Positions 16,266 through 24,237 of a stretch of 64,000 nucleotides of DNA are shown one piece after another. A program made the translations under genes and the position numbers. The DNA is taken from the NCBI GenBank assembly GCA_040219085.1, contig JAVJTC010000029.1, positions 186,001 through 250,000 on the forward strand, read 5' to 3'. The notes below the pieces were generated by a model. The model was not told where the DNA came from, did not search any database, and saw nothing but the letters and a program-made list of their open reading frames with translations. This DNA comes from Acidimicrobiales bacterium (GTDB lineage: Bacteria; Actinomycetota; Acidimicrobiia; Acidimicrobiales; JAVJTC01). The first letter of the stretch is position 1; every line of letters begins with the position of its first letter.

Positions 16266-17660
16266 TCACAGGACCGGCCACTTCGCCTTGTCGGGGAGAC
16301 CTGACCGGGCGGTGATGGCCTCACCCGCCACCTGGGCCTCGGCCCACATCCGCTCCTCGTCGAGCGTCGTCAGGTGTCCGTTGTCGACGACCACCCGGCC
16401 GTCCACCAGCACCGTGTCGACGCCGCGCCCGTCCGCGGACCAGACGAGTTGATTCGCGACGTTGAGCAGCGGTCGCCACTCCGGTCGGTCGGTGTCGTGC
16501 AGCACGACGTCGGCCCGCTTGCCCACCTCGAGTGAACCGATGTCGGCCTCGGCGCCCATCGCCTTGGCCCCACCCAGGGTGGCCATCTCGTAGGCCTTCT
16601 CGGCAGGGAACATCTGCGGGTCCGTCCTGGCGTCCTTGAAGAGCCCGGCGACGAGGTACGTCGCACGCATCAGGTCCGAGTAGTTGGAGGCGTTGTTCCC
16701 GTCCGTGCCGATCGCCACGTTGACCCCTGCCTGCACCATCTCGGGCATCTTGCCGACCTGCGTGACCCCGTAGCTGACCTTGAGCGCGGTCGTGGGGCAG
16801 TGGGCGACGCTCACACCCGCCTCACCCATGATCGCCACCTCACGGTCGTCCACCCGGACGCAGTGCGTGATCGCGACATCGTCGCGCAGGACGCCGAGTT
16901 CCGCGAGATGGATCATCGGCCGGTGTCCGAACTCTGCGACGAAACCGTCGGGGTCGGACTCCGCCGGTGACATGTGGAAACTCATGCCGGTCCCGTACTC
17001 GTCGGCGAGATCCCGGGCGGCACGCCAGAGCGGATCGGAGGCGGTCGTGTGCCCGACGAGGATCGACCACGTCTGGACCAGGCCGTCGCGGTGCGATGCC
17101 AACGACGAGCGGAGGCGTTCGATCGCCTCGTCGGTGTTCTGGCGGTACACGTCGGGCTCGGGGGGAAGGTCCCAGACCCATGGACCGACGCGACCCCGGA
17201 TCCCGATCTCGGTCAGCCCGTCGATCACCTCGTCGAGGAAACGGATCGTCCCGGCCTCCAGGAACGTCGTCGTGCCCGAGCGCAGCATCTCCGCCGCGGC
17301 GAGTTGGCCGGACAGGCGCTCCTCCGGCGCGGTGTAGGCCGCATACAGCTGGCAGAGCCAGACGAACACGTTCTCCTCGAACGGTGTGTCGTCGGGGACG
17401 TAGCCCCTCGTCAGCGGCTCACCGGTGACGTGGATATGGGAGTTGACCATGCCGGGCGTGACCACATGGTGGTCGTCGCCGATGGTCTGCGCGGCGGTGT
17501 AGGCGGCCGTGATCTGCGAGCGGGGGCCGACGGCGACGATCTCACCGTCGCGGATCGCGACGGCGCCGTCACGGATCACATCGCGGTCGGGGTTCATCGT
17601 CACCACGTACCAACCGCGCACGATGGTGTCGACGGCGGTGGGGATCGTGTCCTCGGTCAT
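16266..17660 (-). CDS. Amidohydrolase of the ATZ/TRZ (SAH deaminase / guanine deaminase-like) type
   Basis: The 464-residue protein has the metal-dependent amidohydrolase pattern: PGMVNSHIH (H75, H77), a third His in GMSFHMSP, a fourth in AITHCVRV, and the catalytic Asp in IGTDGNNASNYSD. Subfamily members deaminate or dechlorinate N-heterocycles (triazines, guanine, 8-oxoguanine, adenosine derivatives, cytosine, creatinine). It sits between an O-methyltransferase gene, which overlaps its start by 4 nt, and a Rieske beta subunit. This supports a pathway on a nitrogen ring, though the substrate cannot be assigned. Confidence 0.88.
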   Translation of the reverse strand: MTEDTIPTAVDTIVRGWYVVTMNPDRDVIRDGAVAIRDGEIVAVGPRSQITAAYTAAQTIGDDHHVVTPGMVNSHIHVTGEPLTRGYVPDDTPFEENVFVWLCQLYAAYTAPEERLSGQLAAAEMLRSGTTTFLEAGTIRFLDEVIDGLTEIGIRGRVGPWVWDLPPEPDVYRQNTDEAIERLRSSLASHRDGLVQTWSILVGHTTASDPLWRAARDLADEYGTGMSFHMSPAESDPDGFVAEFGHRPMIHLAELGVLRDDVAITHCVRVDDREVAIMGEAGVSVAHCPTTALKVSYGVTQVGKMPEMVQAGVNVAIGTDGNNASNYSDLMRATYLVAGLFKDARTDPQMFPAEKAYEMATLGGAKAMGAEADIGSLEVGKRADVVLHDTDRPEWRPLLNVANQLVWSADGRGVDTVLVDGRVVVDNGHLTTLDEERMWAEAQVAGEAITARSGLPDKAKWPVL

Positions 17661-18745
17661 GAGTCAACTGCTCCCGGTCTCGTGGCGACGTAGGCGAACT
17701 GGAAGCCGATCGGCTCGATCATCCGGATGGCCTCGAACCCGGCCTCGTGGAGCCACGAATGCACACCACGGGCCGTCAGCGGCCCGCCCTCGACGGTGCT
17801 CGCCGCCATCGTCAAGCCCATGATCACCGCGTGCGGGTTCAGCTTGCGCCCGTTGTCGGCGAAGTAGTCGGCGAGAATGAGCCGTCCGCCGGGCTTCAGC
17901 GCACCGAAGGCCCGGGCGACGAGAGCAGCGGCCCGCGGGCCCTCGGTCCGGCAGACGTGGCCGAGCACGACGATGTCGTACGCGCCCGGTTCGATCTCGA
18001 TCTCGTGGTAGTCGCCCGGGCGGAACTGCACCCGTTCGCTGACGCCATGAGCGGCGGTCTTCGCCTCGGCGACCGTGAGAACGCCCGGCCAGTCGTTCAC
18101 GACGGCCGTCGCGTCGGGGCAGCCCTCGAGGATCGCGATCGACCAGGGTGCGCCACCCGCGCCGAGGTCGAGCACCTTCGGCGCCCTCAGTCGGCTGTAG
18201 CCGATGCGCAGGTCCGCCCGCGTGGCGGCACGGTGGATGGTCGTGAACGTGCCCTCCACGAGTGGAACGTAGAACTCGGCGGGGTCGACCCCGTCACCGT
18301 CGACGGGCGTGGCGGGCCGACCGTTGCGGACGGTGTCGGCCAACCGCGTCCAGTTCTCCGCCGGGCCGGGCGCGACGGGGATCAGGTCCACCATCGTGGC
18401 GGCGCCTTCGGAACACAGGTACCGGCGCGCCGTGTCATTGAGGTCGTAGACGTCACGGATCTGTTCGAGGAAGCCCTGGACCACCAGCGCGTCGAGCAGG
18501 GCCCCCAGGTTCGCCTCGTCGACATCGAGCTTCGTCGCGAGCGGCGTCACCTCGGCCGGCCCGACGTCGGCCAACACGTCGAACACGTCGAGCTCGAGTG
18601 CCGCGACGAGGCTGTGGTACCGGGCAAGGCCCTCGACGGCGGCCCACACCGGCGCGGCAGAGGGCGGCTTGTGATCGGTCCACGGACGCCCGGTGTGGGC
18701 CATCGTGTGCCGCTTCTTCAGCTCGGGGTAGGGCGAGTCAGCCAC
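17657..18745 (-). CDS. SAM-dependent O-methyltransferase (CrtF/COMT-like, class I)
   Basis: The 362-residue protein has an N-terminal winged-helix dimerisation domain (about residues 35-110) and a class I methyltransferase domain with PKVLDLGAGGAPWSIAILEG as the SAM-binding motif. Later motifs are YDIVVLGHVC and LKPGGRLILADYF. Relatives methylate phenols and hydroxylated carotenoids or polyketides, but some homologues run other SAM-dependent chemistry. The start used is GTG 18745; an ATG at 18703 is possible. It overlaps the amidohydrolase start by 4 nt. A methyltransferase is unusual in a purely degradative operon. Confidence 0.83.
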   Translation of the reverse strand: MADSPYPELKKRHTMAHTGRPWTDHKPPSAAPVWAAVEGLARYHSLVAALELDVFDVLADVGPAEVTPLATKLDVDEANLGALLDALVVQGFLEQIRDVYDLNDTARRYLCSEGAATMVDLIPVAPGPAENWTRLADTVRNGRPATPVDGDGVDPAEFYVPLVEGTFTTIHRAATRADLRIGYSRLRAPKVLDLGAGGAPWSIAILEGCPDATAVVNDWPGVLTVAEAKTAAHGVSERVQFRPGDYHEIEIEPGAYDIVVLGHVCRTEGPRAAALVARAFGALKPGGRLILADYFADNGRKLNPHAVIMGLTMAASTVEGGPLTARGVHSWLHEAGFEAIRMIEPIGFQFAYVATRPGAVDS

Positions 18746-18776
18746 CGCGGAGAATCCCCGTCACGAGTCGGATGCC

Positions 18777-19817
18777 TCAGTCACCGGGACGGAGCACGAT
18801 CTTGCCGAAGTGCTCGCTGGCGAGCAGGCGCTCCTGGGCCGCCCCGGCCTCGGCCAGTGCGTACTCGCTGTCGATCACGACCTCGAAGTCGCCGTCGAGG
18901 TACTTCTGCCAGACGGGCCCGAACTCCCCGGGCCGGTAGCCGTCGGAGCCCAGGATCCTGAGGCCCATGTGGTAGAGGTGCGACAGCGAGGGGATCGTGA
19001 CCTCCTCACCGGTCGTGTTCCCGCAGTTGACGAGCCGACCCCGGATCGCCAGGGAGTTCAGTGACGCCTCCCACAGCGCGGGGCCGATGAAGTCGAAGAC
19101 CATGTCCACACCACGCCCGTCGGTCTGGGCCCTCACCCAGGCGGCGACGTCGGTCTGACGGTTCTCGGTCCCCGCGGCCGCTCCGAGCTCGAGGGCCTTC
19201 TCACACTTCGCCGTGGTGCCCGCGGTGACGTACACGGTGGCACCCGCGTCGACGGCCAGTTGGATGGCGGCCGTCGCGACCCCGCTGCCCGCGGCGTGGA
19301 TGAGCACGGACTCACCGGCGGTCAGCTCGCCGGTGTCGAAGAGCGCATGGGCTGCGGTCATCCACGTCGTCGGGAACGCTGCGGCGTGGACGAGCGACAC
19401 CGCGTCGGGTACCGGGTGGACGTGCGTGGACGGGACGAGACACAGCTCGGCGTAGCCCCCGTCAGCGGTCGCACCGATGACCCCGAGGTTGCCGTAGAGG
19501 TCGCCGACGCCGGCCAGCTTCGAGTCCTCGGGAACGCCGGCCAGAGACGGGTCGACGACGACGCGGTCCCCCGCCGACACCGCCGTCACCGACGATCCGA
19601 CGGCCTCGACCGTGCCGGCGATGTCCATGCCCGAGATGTGGGGGAAGGTGAACCCCTCGAGGTGGAACCAGCCGTTGCGCTGGATCACGTCGAGACGGTT
19701 GACGCAGGTGGCGGCCACCCGGATCACGACGTCGGACGGGCCGGGCTCGGGATCGGCGACGTCGGTGTAGGTGAGGACCTCGGGTCCGCCACTGCGGTGA
19801 TAGAGGACAGCCTTCAC
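18777..19817 (-). CDS. MDR-family quinone oxidoreductase / NADPH-dependent reductase
   Basis: The 346-residue protein is a medium-chain dehydrogenase/reductase of the quinone reductase type. An N-terminal GroES-like domain (CVNRLDVIQRNGW, SGMDIAGTVEAVG) is followed by a Rossmann domain with GESVLIHAAGSGVATAAIQL, the NADP-binding motif. Zinc ligands of alcohol dehydrogenases are not evident. It probably reduces an enone or quinone intermediate. It starts 9 bp after the Rieske alpha gene stop and belongs to the same operon. Confidence 0.88.
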   Translation of the reverse strand: MKAVLYHRSGGPEVLTYTDVADPEPGPSDVVIRVAATCVNRLDVIQRNGWFHLEGFTFPHISGMDIAGTVEAVGSSVTAVSAGDRVVVDPSLAGVPEDSKLAGVGDLYGNLGVIGATADGGYAELCLVPSTHVHPVPDAVSLVHAAAFPTTWMTAAHALFDTGELTAGESVLIHAAGSGVATAAIQLAVDAGATVYVTAGTTAKCEKALELGAAAGTENRQTDVAAWVRAQTDGRGVDMVFDFIGPALWEASLNSLAIRGRLVNCGNTTGEEVTIPSLSHLYHMGLRILGSDGYRPGEFGPVWQKYLDGDFEVVIDSEYALAEAGAAQERLLASEHFGKIVLRPGD

Positions 19818-19826
19818 TACCCCGCC

Positions 19827-21053
19827 TCAGCCCGTCGCCTGCTCGGGCACGGCTCCGAGGTGACGGCCCGGCCAGTGGTTCCGGTACCGCGAGATGAGCC
19901 ACCGGTTGAACTGGACATGGCTCTCCTCCTGCCACGAGTAGCGCCCGCGCGCCGCGTACCGGGACCGCATTCCCTGCTGGACCTTGGTCGTCGCGTCCTG
20001 GTCCTGGCGGACGAAGACCTGCACACCGGCGTCGGAGAGCGCGAACTTCTCGTCGAACAGCGGATCGGTGAGCGCCGACGGGTGGAAGAGGTAGCCGATC
20101 TCGACGTCGATCGTCTCCGGTCCGGTGGGTCGCACGATGAAGAAGAAGGCCTGGTCGGGGGCGGTGCCCATGCACAGGGTGGGCGGGACCAGTGCGAAGG
20201 TCGAACGCATCCGCTCCTCGTCGGTGAGGTTCGGGAAGATCGGCATGATGGCCCGGTGGGTGGCGTTGAAGCCGCCGTCGATGTGGGTGTAGCCGTTCGT
20301 ACGGAACATGACGCCGCTCTCGTCGTCCCACGGCACCGGGAAGTCGGCCATCGATGACGGGCAGAAGTCCTGCACGTACTGGTGGAGCCGGTTGGCGTGG
20401 TAGCCGTCGTTGAAGTTCTCGAACATGATCTTCCAGTTCCACGGAAGACCCTCGAGGGTGAAGGTCCCGGGGCAGACGGCATTGGGAAGGTCGTAGTTCT
20501 CCAGGAACGGCGTGTACCGCTCCAGGCGCGGTGCGAGGGGCGCAGCGGCCGTGTCGTGATTGACGAACACGAACCCCTGCCAGACCTCGCAGCCGAGATT
20601 CGGCAGGCCGTAGTCACCCTTGTCGAAGCCGTCGGTGCGTTCCATTGCCGGCGCGCCGAGGAGGCGGCCGTCGAGCGCGTAGCTCCAGTGGTGGTACGGA
20701 CACGTGAACTTGGTGCAGTTGCCGGTCGAGTCGTCGTCGGTGAGGAGCATCCCGCGGTGCTGACACACCGAGGTCATCGCGACCACCGACCCGTCCTTGC
20801 CGCGGACGACGAGGATGGGCTCGTCGTTCACCGAGGTCGAGAACCAGTCGCCGGGATCGGGGATCGTGCTCGCCAGGCCGACGCACATCCACTCGTGGTC
20901 GAACAGCGCCGCCTTCTCGAACTCGAGGACCTCAGGCGACGTGTACAGCACCGGCGGCAGCGTGAACGCGGTGGCCACGTCCGTGGTCGACTCACCGAGG
21001 CTCGCGAGGAGCTCGGGTGTCAACACCGTGGCCGGGTTCGTCGTGTCGGTCAT
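19827..21053 (-). CDS. Rieske ring-hydroxylating oxygenase alpha subunit, second complete copy
   Basis: The ATG at 21053 overlaps the ligase stop by 4 nt (ATGA), giving 408 residues. The Rieske motif is SVCQHRGMLL plus FTCPYHHWSY; the mononuclear iron site is FENFNDGYHANRLHQ. No beta subunit gene adjoins it, which fits the alpha3-type group (phenylpropionate-, choline- or carnitine-oxygenase-like). It is more similar to the partial gene at 1-266 than to the alpha subunit at 14204. It probably carries out a distinct oxygenation or demethylation step in the same pathway. Confidence 0.92.
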   Translation of the reverse strand: MTDTTNPATVLTPELLASLGESTTDVATAFTLPPVLYTSPEVLEFEKAALFDHEWMCVGLASTIPDPGDWFSTSVNDEPILVVRGKDGSVVAMTSVCQHRGMLLTDDDSTGNCTKFTCPYHHWSYALDGRLLGAPAMERTDGFDKGDYGLPNLGCEVWQGFVFVNHDTAAAPLAPRLERYTPFLENYDLPNAVCPGTFTLEGLPWNWKIMFENFNDGYHANRLHQYVQDFCPSSMADFPVPWDDESGVMFRTNGYTHIDGGFNATHRAIMPIFPNLTDEERMRSTFALVPPTLCMGTAPDQAFFFIVRPTGPETIDVEIGYLFHPSALTDPLFDEKFALSDAGVQVFVRQDQDATTKVQQGMRSRYAARGRYSWQEESHVQFNRWLISRYRNHWPGRHLGAVPEQATG

Positions 21054-22621
21054 CGGCTCGTCTCCGGGGTGGGGGTGCTCTCGGCTTCGGGGTCGGCGAG
21101 CAGGAACTTCCTGATCTTGCCGACGGAGGTTCGGGGAAGCTCCTCGAGGAGCGTGAAGCTCCTGGGTCGCTTCGACTTCGCCAGTCTGGCCTCGGCCCAT
21201 CGGGCCAGTTCGTCCGAGGTCGGCGGGTTCTCGGGGTCACGGGCCACGACGAAGGCCACGGGGACCTCGTCGCGGACCTCGTCGGGCCGCCCCACGACGG
21301 CTGCCTCCAGCACGCCGGGATGCGCGGCGATCACGGACTCCACCTCGACGATGGAGACGTTCTCGCCCGCGACCTTCAAGACGTCGGAACGGCGGCCGTC
21401 GAACACGTGGCGCCCGTCGGGGCGGCGCACCGCCCGGTCGCCGGTGCGGAACCAGCCGTCGCGGTAGCTCGCGGCGGTCGTCTCCGGGTCGTCGAGATAT
21501 CCCGCGAACAGGGTGGTCCCCGGGTGTCCGCCCACGACGATCTCCCCCACTTCACCGTCGGGTACCGGGCGACCCTCGGCGTCGTGGACCTCGAGTTCGC
21601 AGCCCGGCGTCACCATCCCCATCGATTCGGGAACCGGGTCGGCGGCGGGCTCGGTGAGCACGGCCGGAACCGTCTCGGTCATTCCGTAGAGCTGGCGGGG
21701 CGCGCACCCGAACAGGTCGGCGATCGCCTCGTACTGGTCCGTCGTGACGTTCTGCGCGTACCAGCAGTTCTCGAGCACCACCCCGTCGACCGGAGCGGAC
21801 CCCCGGGCGAGGATCATCCGCAGCGGCGCGGCGAACAACGACGCGTGGGTTGCGCCGTGCCGGGCGCACTGCGTGACGAAGCCGCTCGCCGAGAAACCCG
21901 ACATGAGCGCCACTGATGCGCCGACCGTTATCGCCGGAGCGAACGAGTAGTACTGCGCGTTCGCGTGGAACAGCGGCAGCACGACGATCTGGCGGTGGTG
22001 GGAACGAAGACCACTGCGCCGGGCCATCACCGCACCCGTGAACGCATAGTTGGCCTGGGTGACCTCCACCCCCTTGGGGCGTCCGGTCGTGCCGGAGGTG
22101 AACATGACGGCGGCGCGGTCGGTGGGGGCGACCTCGGGCCAGTCGGCGAACTCTGAACCGTCGAACGCGACCAGGTCGACGTCGTCGGGGTCGACAGCCA
22201 CCACGGCCACGTCGTGACCGGACTCGGCCACGCCCCGCCCGTACTCCTCGGCTCCCGAGACCGCGCACACGCCCACCACGGGTCGGGTGCGGGCGATGTG
22301 GGCGGCGAGCTCCGGTGCGCGGCCCTGGGGGTCCGACGGGACCATCGCGGCGCCGAGGCGGGTGCACGCCAACCAGGTGGCGATGAACGACGGCGAGTTG
22401 GTCAGTGCGAGGTGGACGGTGTCGCCGGGTCCGACACCGAGGCGGTGGAGGGTCGCAGCGACCCTGGCGACCTCACCGTCGAAGGTTCCGTACGTCCACT
22501 CGGCCACGCGGCCGTCGGACCGTTCGAAACACAGGAACAGCCCATCGGGGCGCGCCGCCACCGCGTCCGTCCAGACCTGTGAGAATGCGACGGGCTCGAG
22601 CGGCGGCGCGGCGGTCCCCAT
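21050..22621 (-). CDS. AMP-dependent acyl-CoA synthetase / ligase
   Basis: The 523-residue enzyme of the ANL superfamily has the P-loop-like motif AVMFTSGTTGRPKGVEV, the A5 motif QLYGMTETV, and the A8 hinge DGWFRTGDRAVRRPDGR. The C-terminal catalytic lysine is expected in the segment RTSVGKIRKF. It should activate a carboxylic acid to its CoA thioester through an acyl-adenylate. The ATG overlaps the HyuB stop by 1 nt (TGATG). Its place among oxygenases suggests it prepares an aromatic or aliphatic acid for further breakdown. Confidence 0.92.
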   Translation of the reverse strand: MGTAAPPLEPVAFSQVWTDAVAARPDGLFLCFERSDGRVAEWTYGTFDGEVARVAATLHRLGVGPGDTVHLALTNSPSFIATWLACTRLGAAMVPSDPQGRAPELAAHIARTRPVVGVCAVSGAEEYGRGVAESGHDVAVVAVDPDDVDLVAFDGSEFADWPEVAPTDRAAVMFTSGTTGRPKGVEVTQANYAFTGAVMARRSGLRSHHRQIVVLPLFHANAQYYSFAPAITVGASVALMSGFSASGFVTQCARHGATHASLFAAPLRMILARGSAPVDGVVLENCWYAQNVTTDQYEAIADLFGCAPRQLYGMTETVPAVLTEPAADPVPESMGMVTPGCELEVHDAEGRPVPDGEVGEIVVGGHPGTTLFAGYLDDPETTAASYRDGWFRTGDRAVRRPDGRHVFDGRRSDVLKVAGENVSIVEVESVIAAHPGVLEAAVVGRPDEVRDEVPVAFVVARDPENPPTSDELARWAEARLAKSKRPRSFTLLEELPRTSVGKIRKFLLADPEAESTPTPETSR

Positions 22622-24237
22622 CAGGAGGCGGCGACCTCCGGGGCGTTCGCTGCGGCCTCCCCGTAGCCACCGCCGCCGGGCAACTCGAGACGCACGACGT
22701 CACCGGGGGCGAGTTCGATCCGGGACTGGGTGCGTACCGCCTCGCCGTTGACCTCGAAGGAACCGGCCGCGCCGGCGTCGCCACCGAAGATCCCCTCGGG
22801 CGCCTCGACGAGGCGACTGGTCACCGCGTTGAGTTGCCAGGGCCGGGTGGTGTCGACGGTGAACTCGATGGTCTGTCCGAGACCGCCGACCTGTGCTCCG
22901 GTGCCCCCGGAGTCCGGACGCAGGGCCTTGCGGCTGAAACGGATCGGCGCCGACGCCTCGACGACCTCGATGGGGACGGCGGCGACGCCCGTCGGGTACG
23001 AACACGCGGACAGACCCGACTTGGTGGCGCGGGCACCGACCCCGCCCGCGTAGGTGAACATGGCCGTGATGAACGGGCTGCCGTCGTCGTGGTTGCCCGA
23101 CACCTGCATCGTCCACACGGCGCCGGACCCCTCCGCCATCGCGGAATCGGGGGCGATCTGTGCGAGTGCCTTGAGGAGCGCGTTGGGCAGGAACATCCCG
23201 ACGACGTGGCGGGCGGTGCACGGCTGCGGTGACTTCGCGTTGACGATCGAGCCCTCCGGCGCGGTCATCCTGATGGGCTCGAGGCTCCCGTGGTTGTTGG
23301 GGATCTCGGGGTTCAGGACCGACCGCACCGTGAACGTCGTGTAGGCGTGGGTGTAGTTCTTCACGACGTTGATGCCCCACCGGCTGGCATCGGAGGAACC
23401 TGTGTAGTCGACGAGGATCTCACCGGCGTCGGTGTCGACGGTCACCGCACACACGATGTCGATGGTGGAGCCGTCGGCGAGGTCGAGGATCGCCGCGGAC
23501 CGGTAGGTGCCGGCCGGTAGGGCCCGGATCGAAGCCCGGGTGGCGGCCTCCGAGCGCGAGATGATCTCGTCGGCGAGTTCTTCGATGTCGTCGAGCCCGT
23601 AGGTGTCACACAGCGCCGCGAGGCGCTGGGAACCGACCTCGGCCGAGGCCATCTGGGCGTGGAGGTCACCCGCCATGTGGTCGGGCTGACGGACGTTTGA
23701 CAAGATGAACCGCCAGGCGTCGTCGTTGCGTTCGCCCGCCTTCATCAGCTTGCAGATGGGGATCCAGATCCCCTCCTCGAACACGTCACGCGCGCCTGCG
23801 CCGATCCCGTATCCGCCGACGTCGGTGTGATGGATGGTCGACCCGAAGAACGCGATGAGCCGCCCGGCGCGGAACACCGGCGAGAGGACGGTCACGTCCA
23901 GGAGCTGGCCGGCCGTCTTGTACGGGTCGTTCGTGATGAGGACGTCACCCGGTTCGAGCGTCTCCGCGGGGTACTCCGCGAGCATGGCCACGGCGGCACG
24001 CGCGAGCGAGTTGATGTGACCCGGCGTGCCGGTGACAGCCTGGGCGACCATGCGGCCCCGTCGGTCGAAGACGCCGTTGGCGAGGTCACCCGCCTCGCGC
24101 ACGATCGGGCTGAATGCCGAGCGCTGAAGCGCCTTGGCCTGCTCGTTGACGGTGGCGATGAGGCTCTGCCAGAGAACCTCGAGCTCCACGGCGTCGAAAC
24201 GACTGGTGCCGCCTGCAGTGATCGTGGTGTCGGTCAT
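22621..24237 (-). CDS. Hydantoinase B / oxoprolinase family subunit (HyuB)
   Basis: The 538-residue protein matches HyuB (PF02538): LEVLWQSLIATVNEQAKALQR near the N-terminus, FSPIVREAGDLANGVFD, TNDPYKTAGQLLD, GSTIHHTDVGGYG, a central GSSDASRWGINVVKN region, and the Gly-rich C-terminus LPGGGGYGEA. Together with HyuA it forms ATP-dependent hydrolases that open hydantoin, N-methylhydantoin, 5-oxoproline or related lactam/imide rings; acetone and acetophenone carboxylases are distant relatives. It overlaps hyuA by 4 nt, so the two are made together. Confidence 0.9.
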   Translation of the reverse strand: MTDTTITAGGTSRFDAVELEVLWQSLIATVNEQAKALQRSAFSPIVREAGDLANGVFDRRGRMVAQAVTGTPGHINSLARAAVAMLAEYPAETLEPGDVLITNDPYKTAGQLLDVTVLSPVFRAGRLIAFFGSTIHHTDVGGYGIGAGARDVFEEGIWIPICKLMKAGERNDDAWRFILSNVRQPDHMAGDLHAQMASAEVGSQRLAALCDTYGLDDIEELADEIISRSEAATRASIRALPAGTYRSAAILDLADGSTIDIVCAVTVDTDAGEILVDYTGSSDASRWGINVVKNYTHAYTTFTVRSVLNPEIPNNHGSLEPIRMTAPEGSIVNAKSPQPCTARHVVGMFLPNALLKALAQIAPDSAMAEGSGAVWTMQVSGNHDDGSPFITAMFTYAGGVGARATKSGLSACSYPTGVAAVPIEVVEASAPIRFSRKALRPDSGGTGAQVGGLGQTIEFTVDTTRPWQLNAVTSRLVEAPEGIFGGDAGAAGSFEVNGEAVRTQSRIELAPGDVVRLELPGGGGYGEAAANAPEVAAS

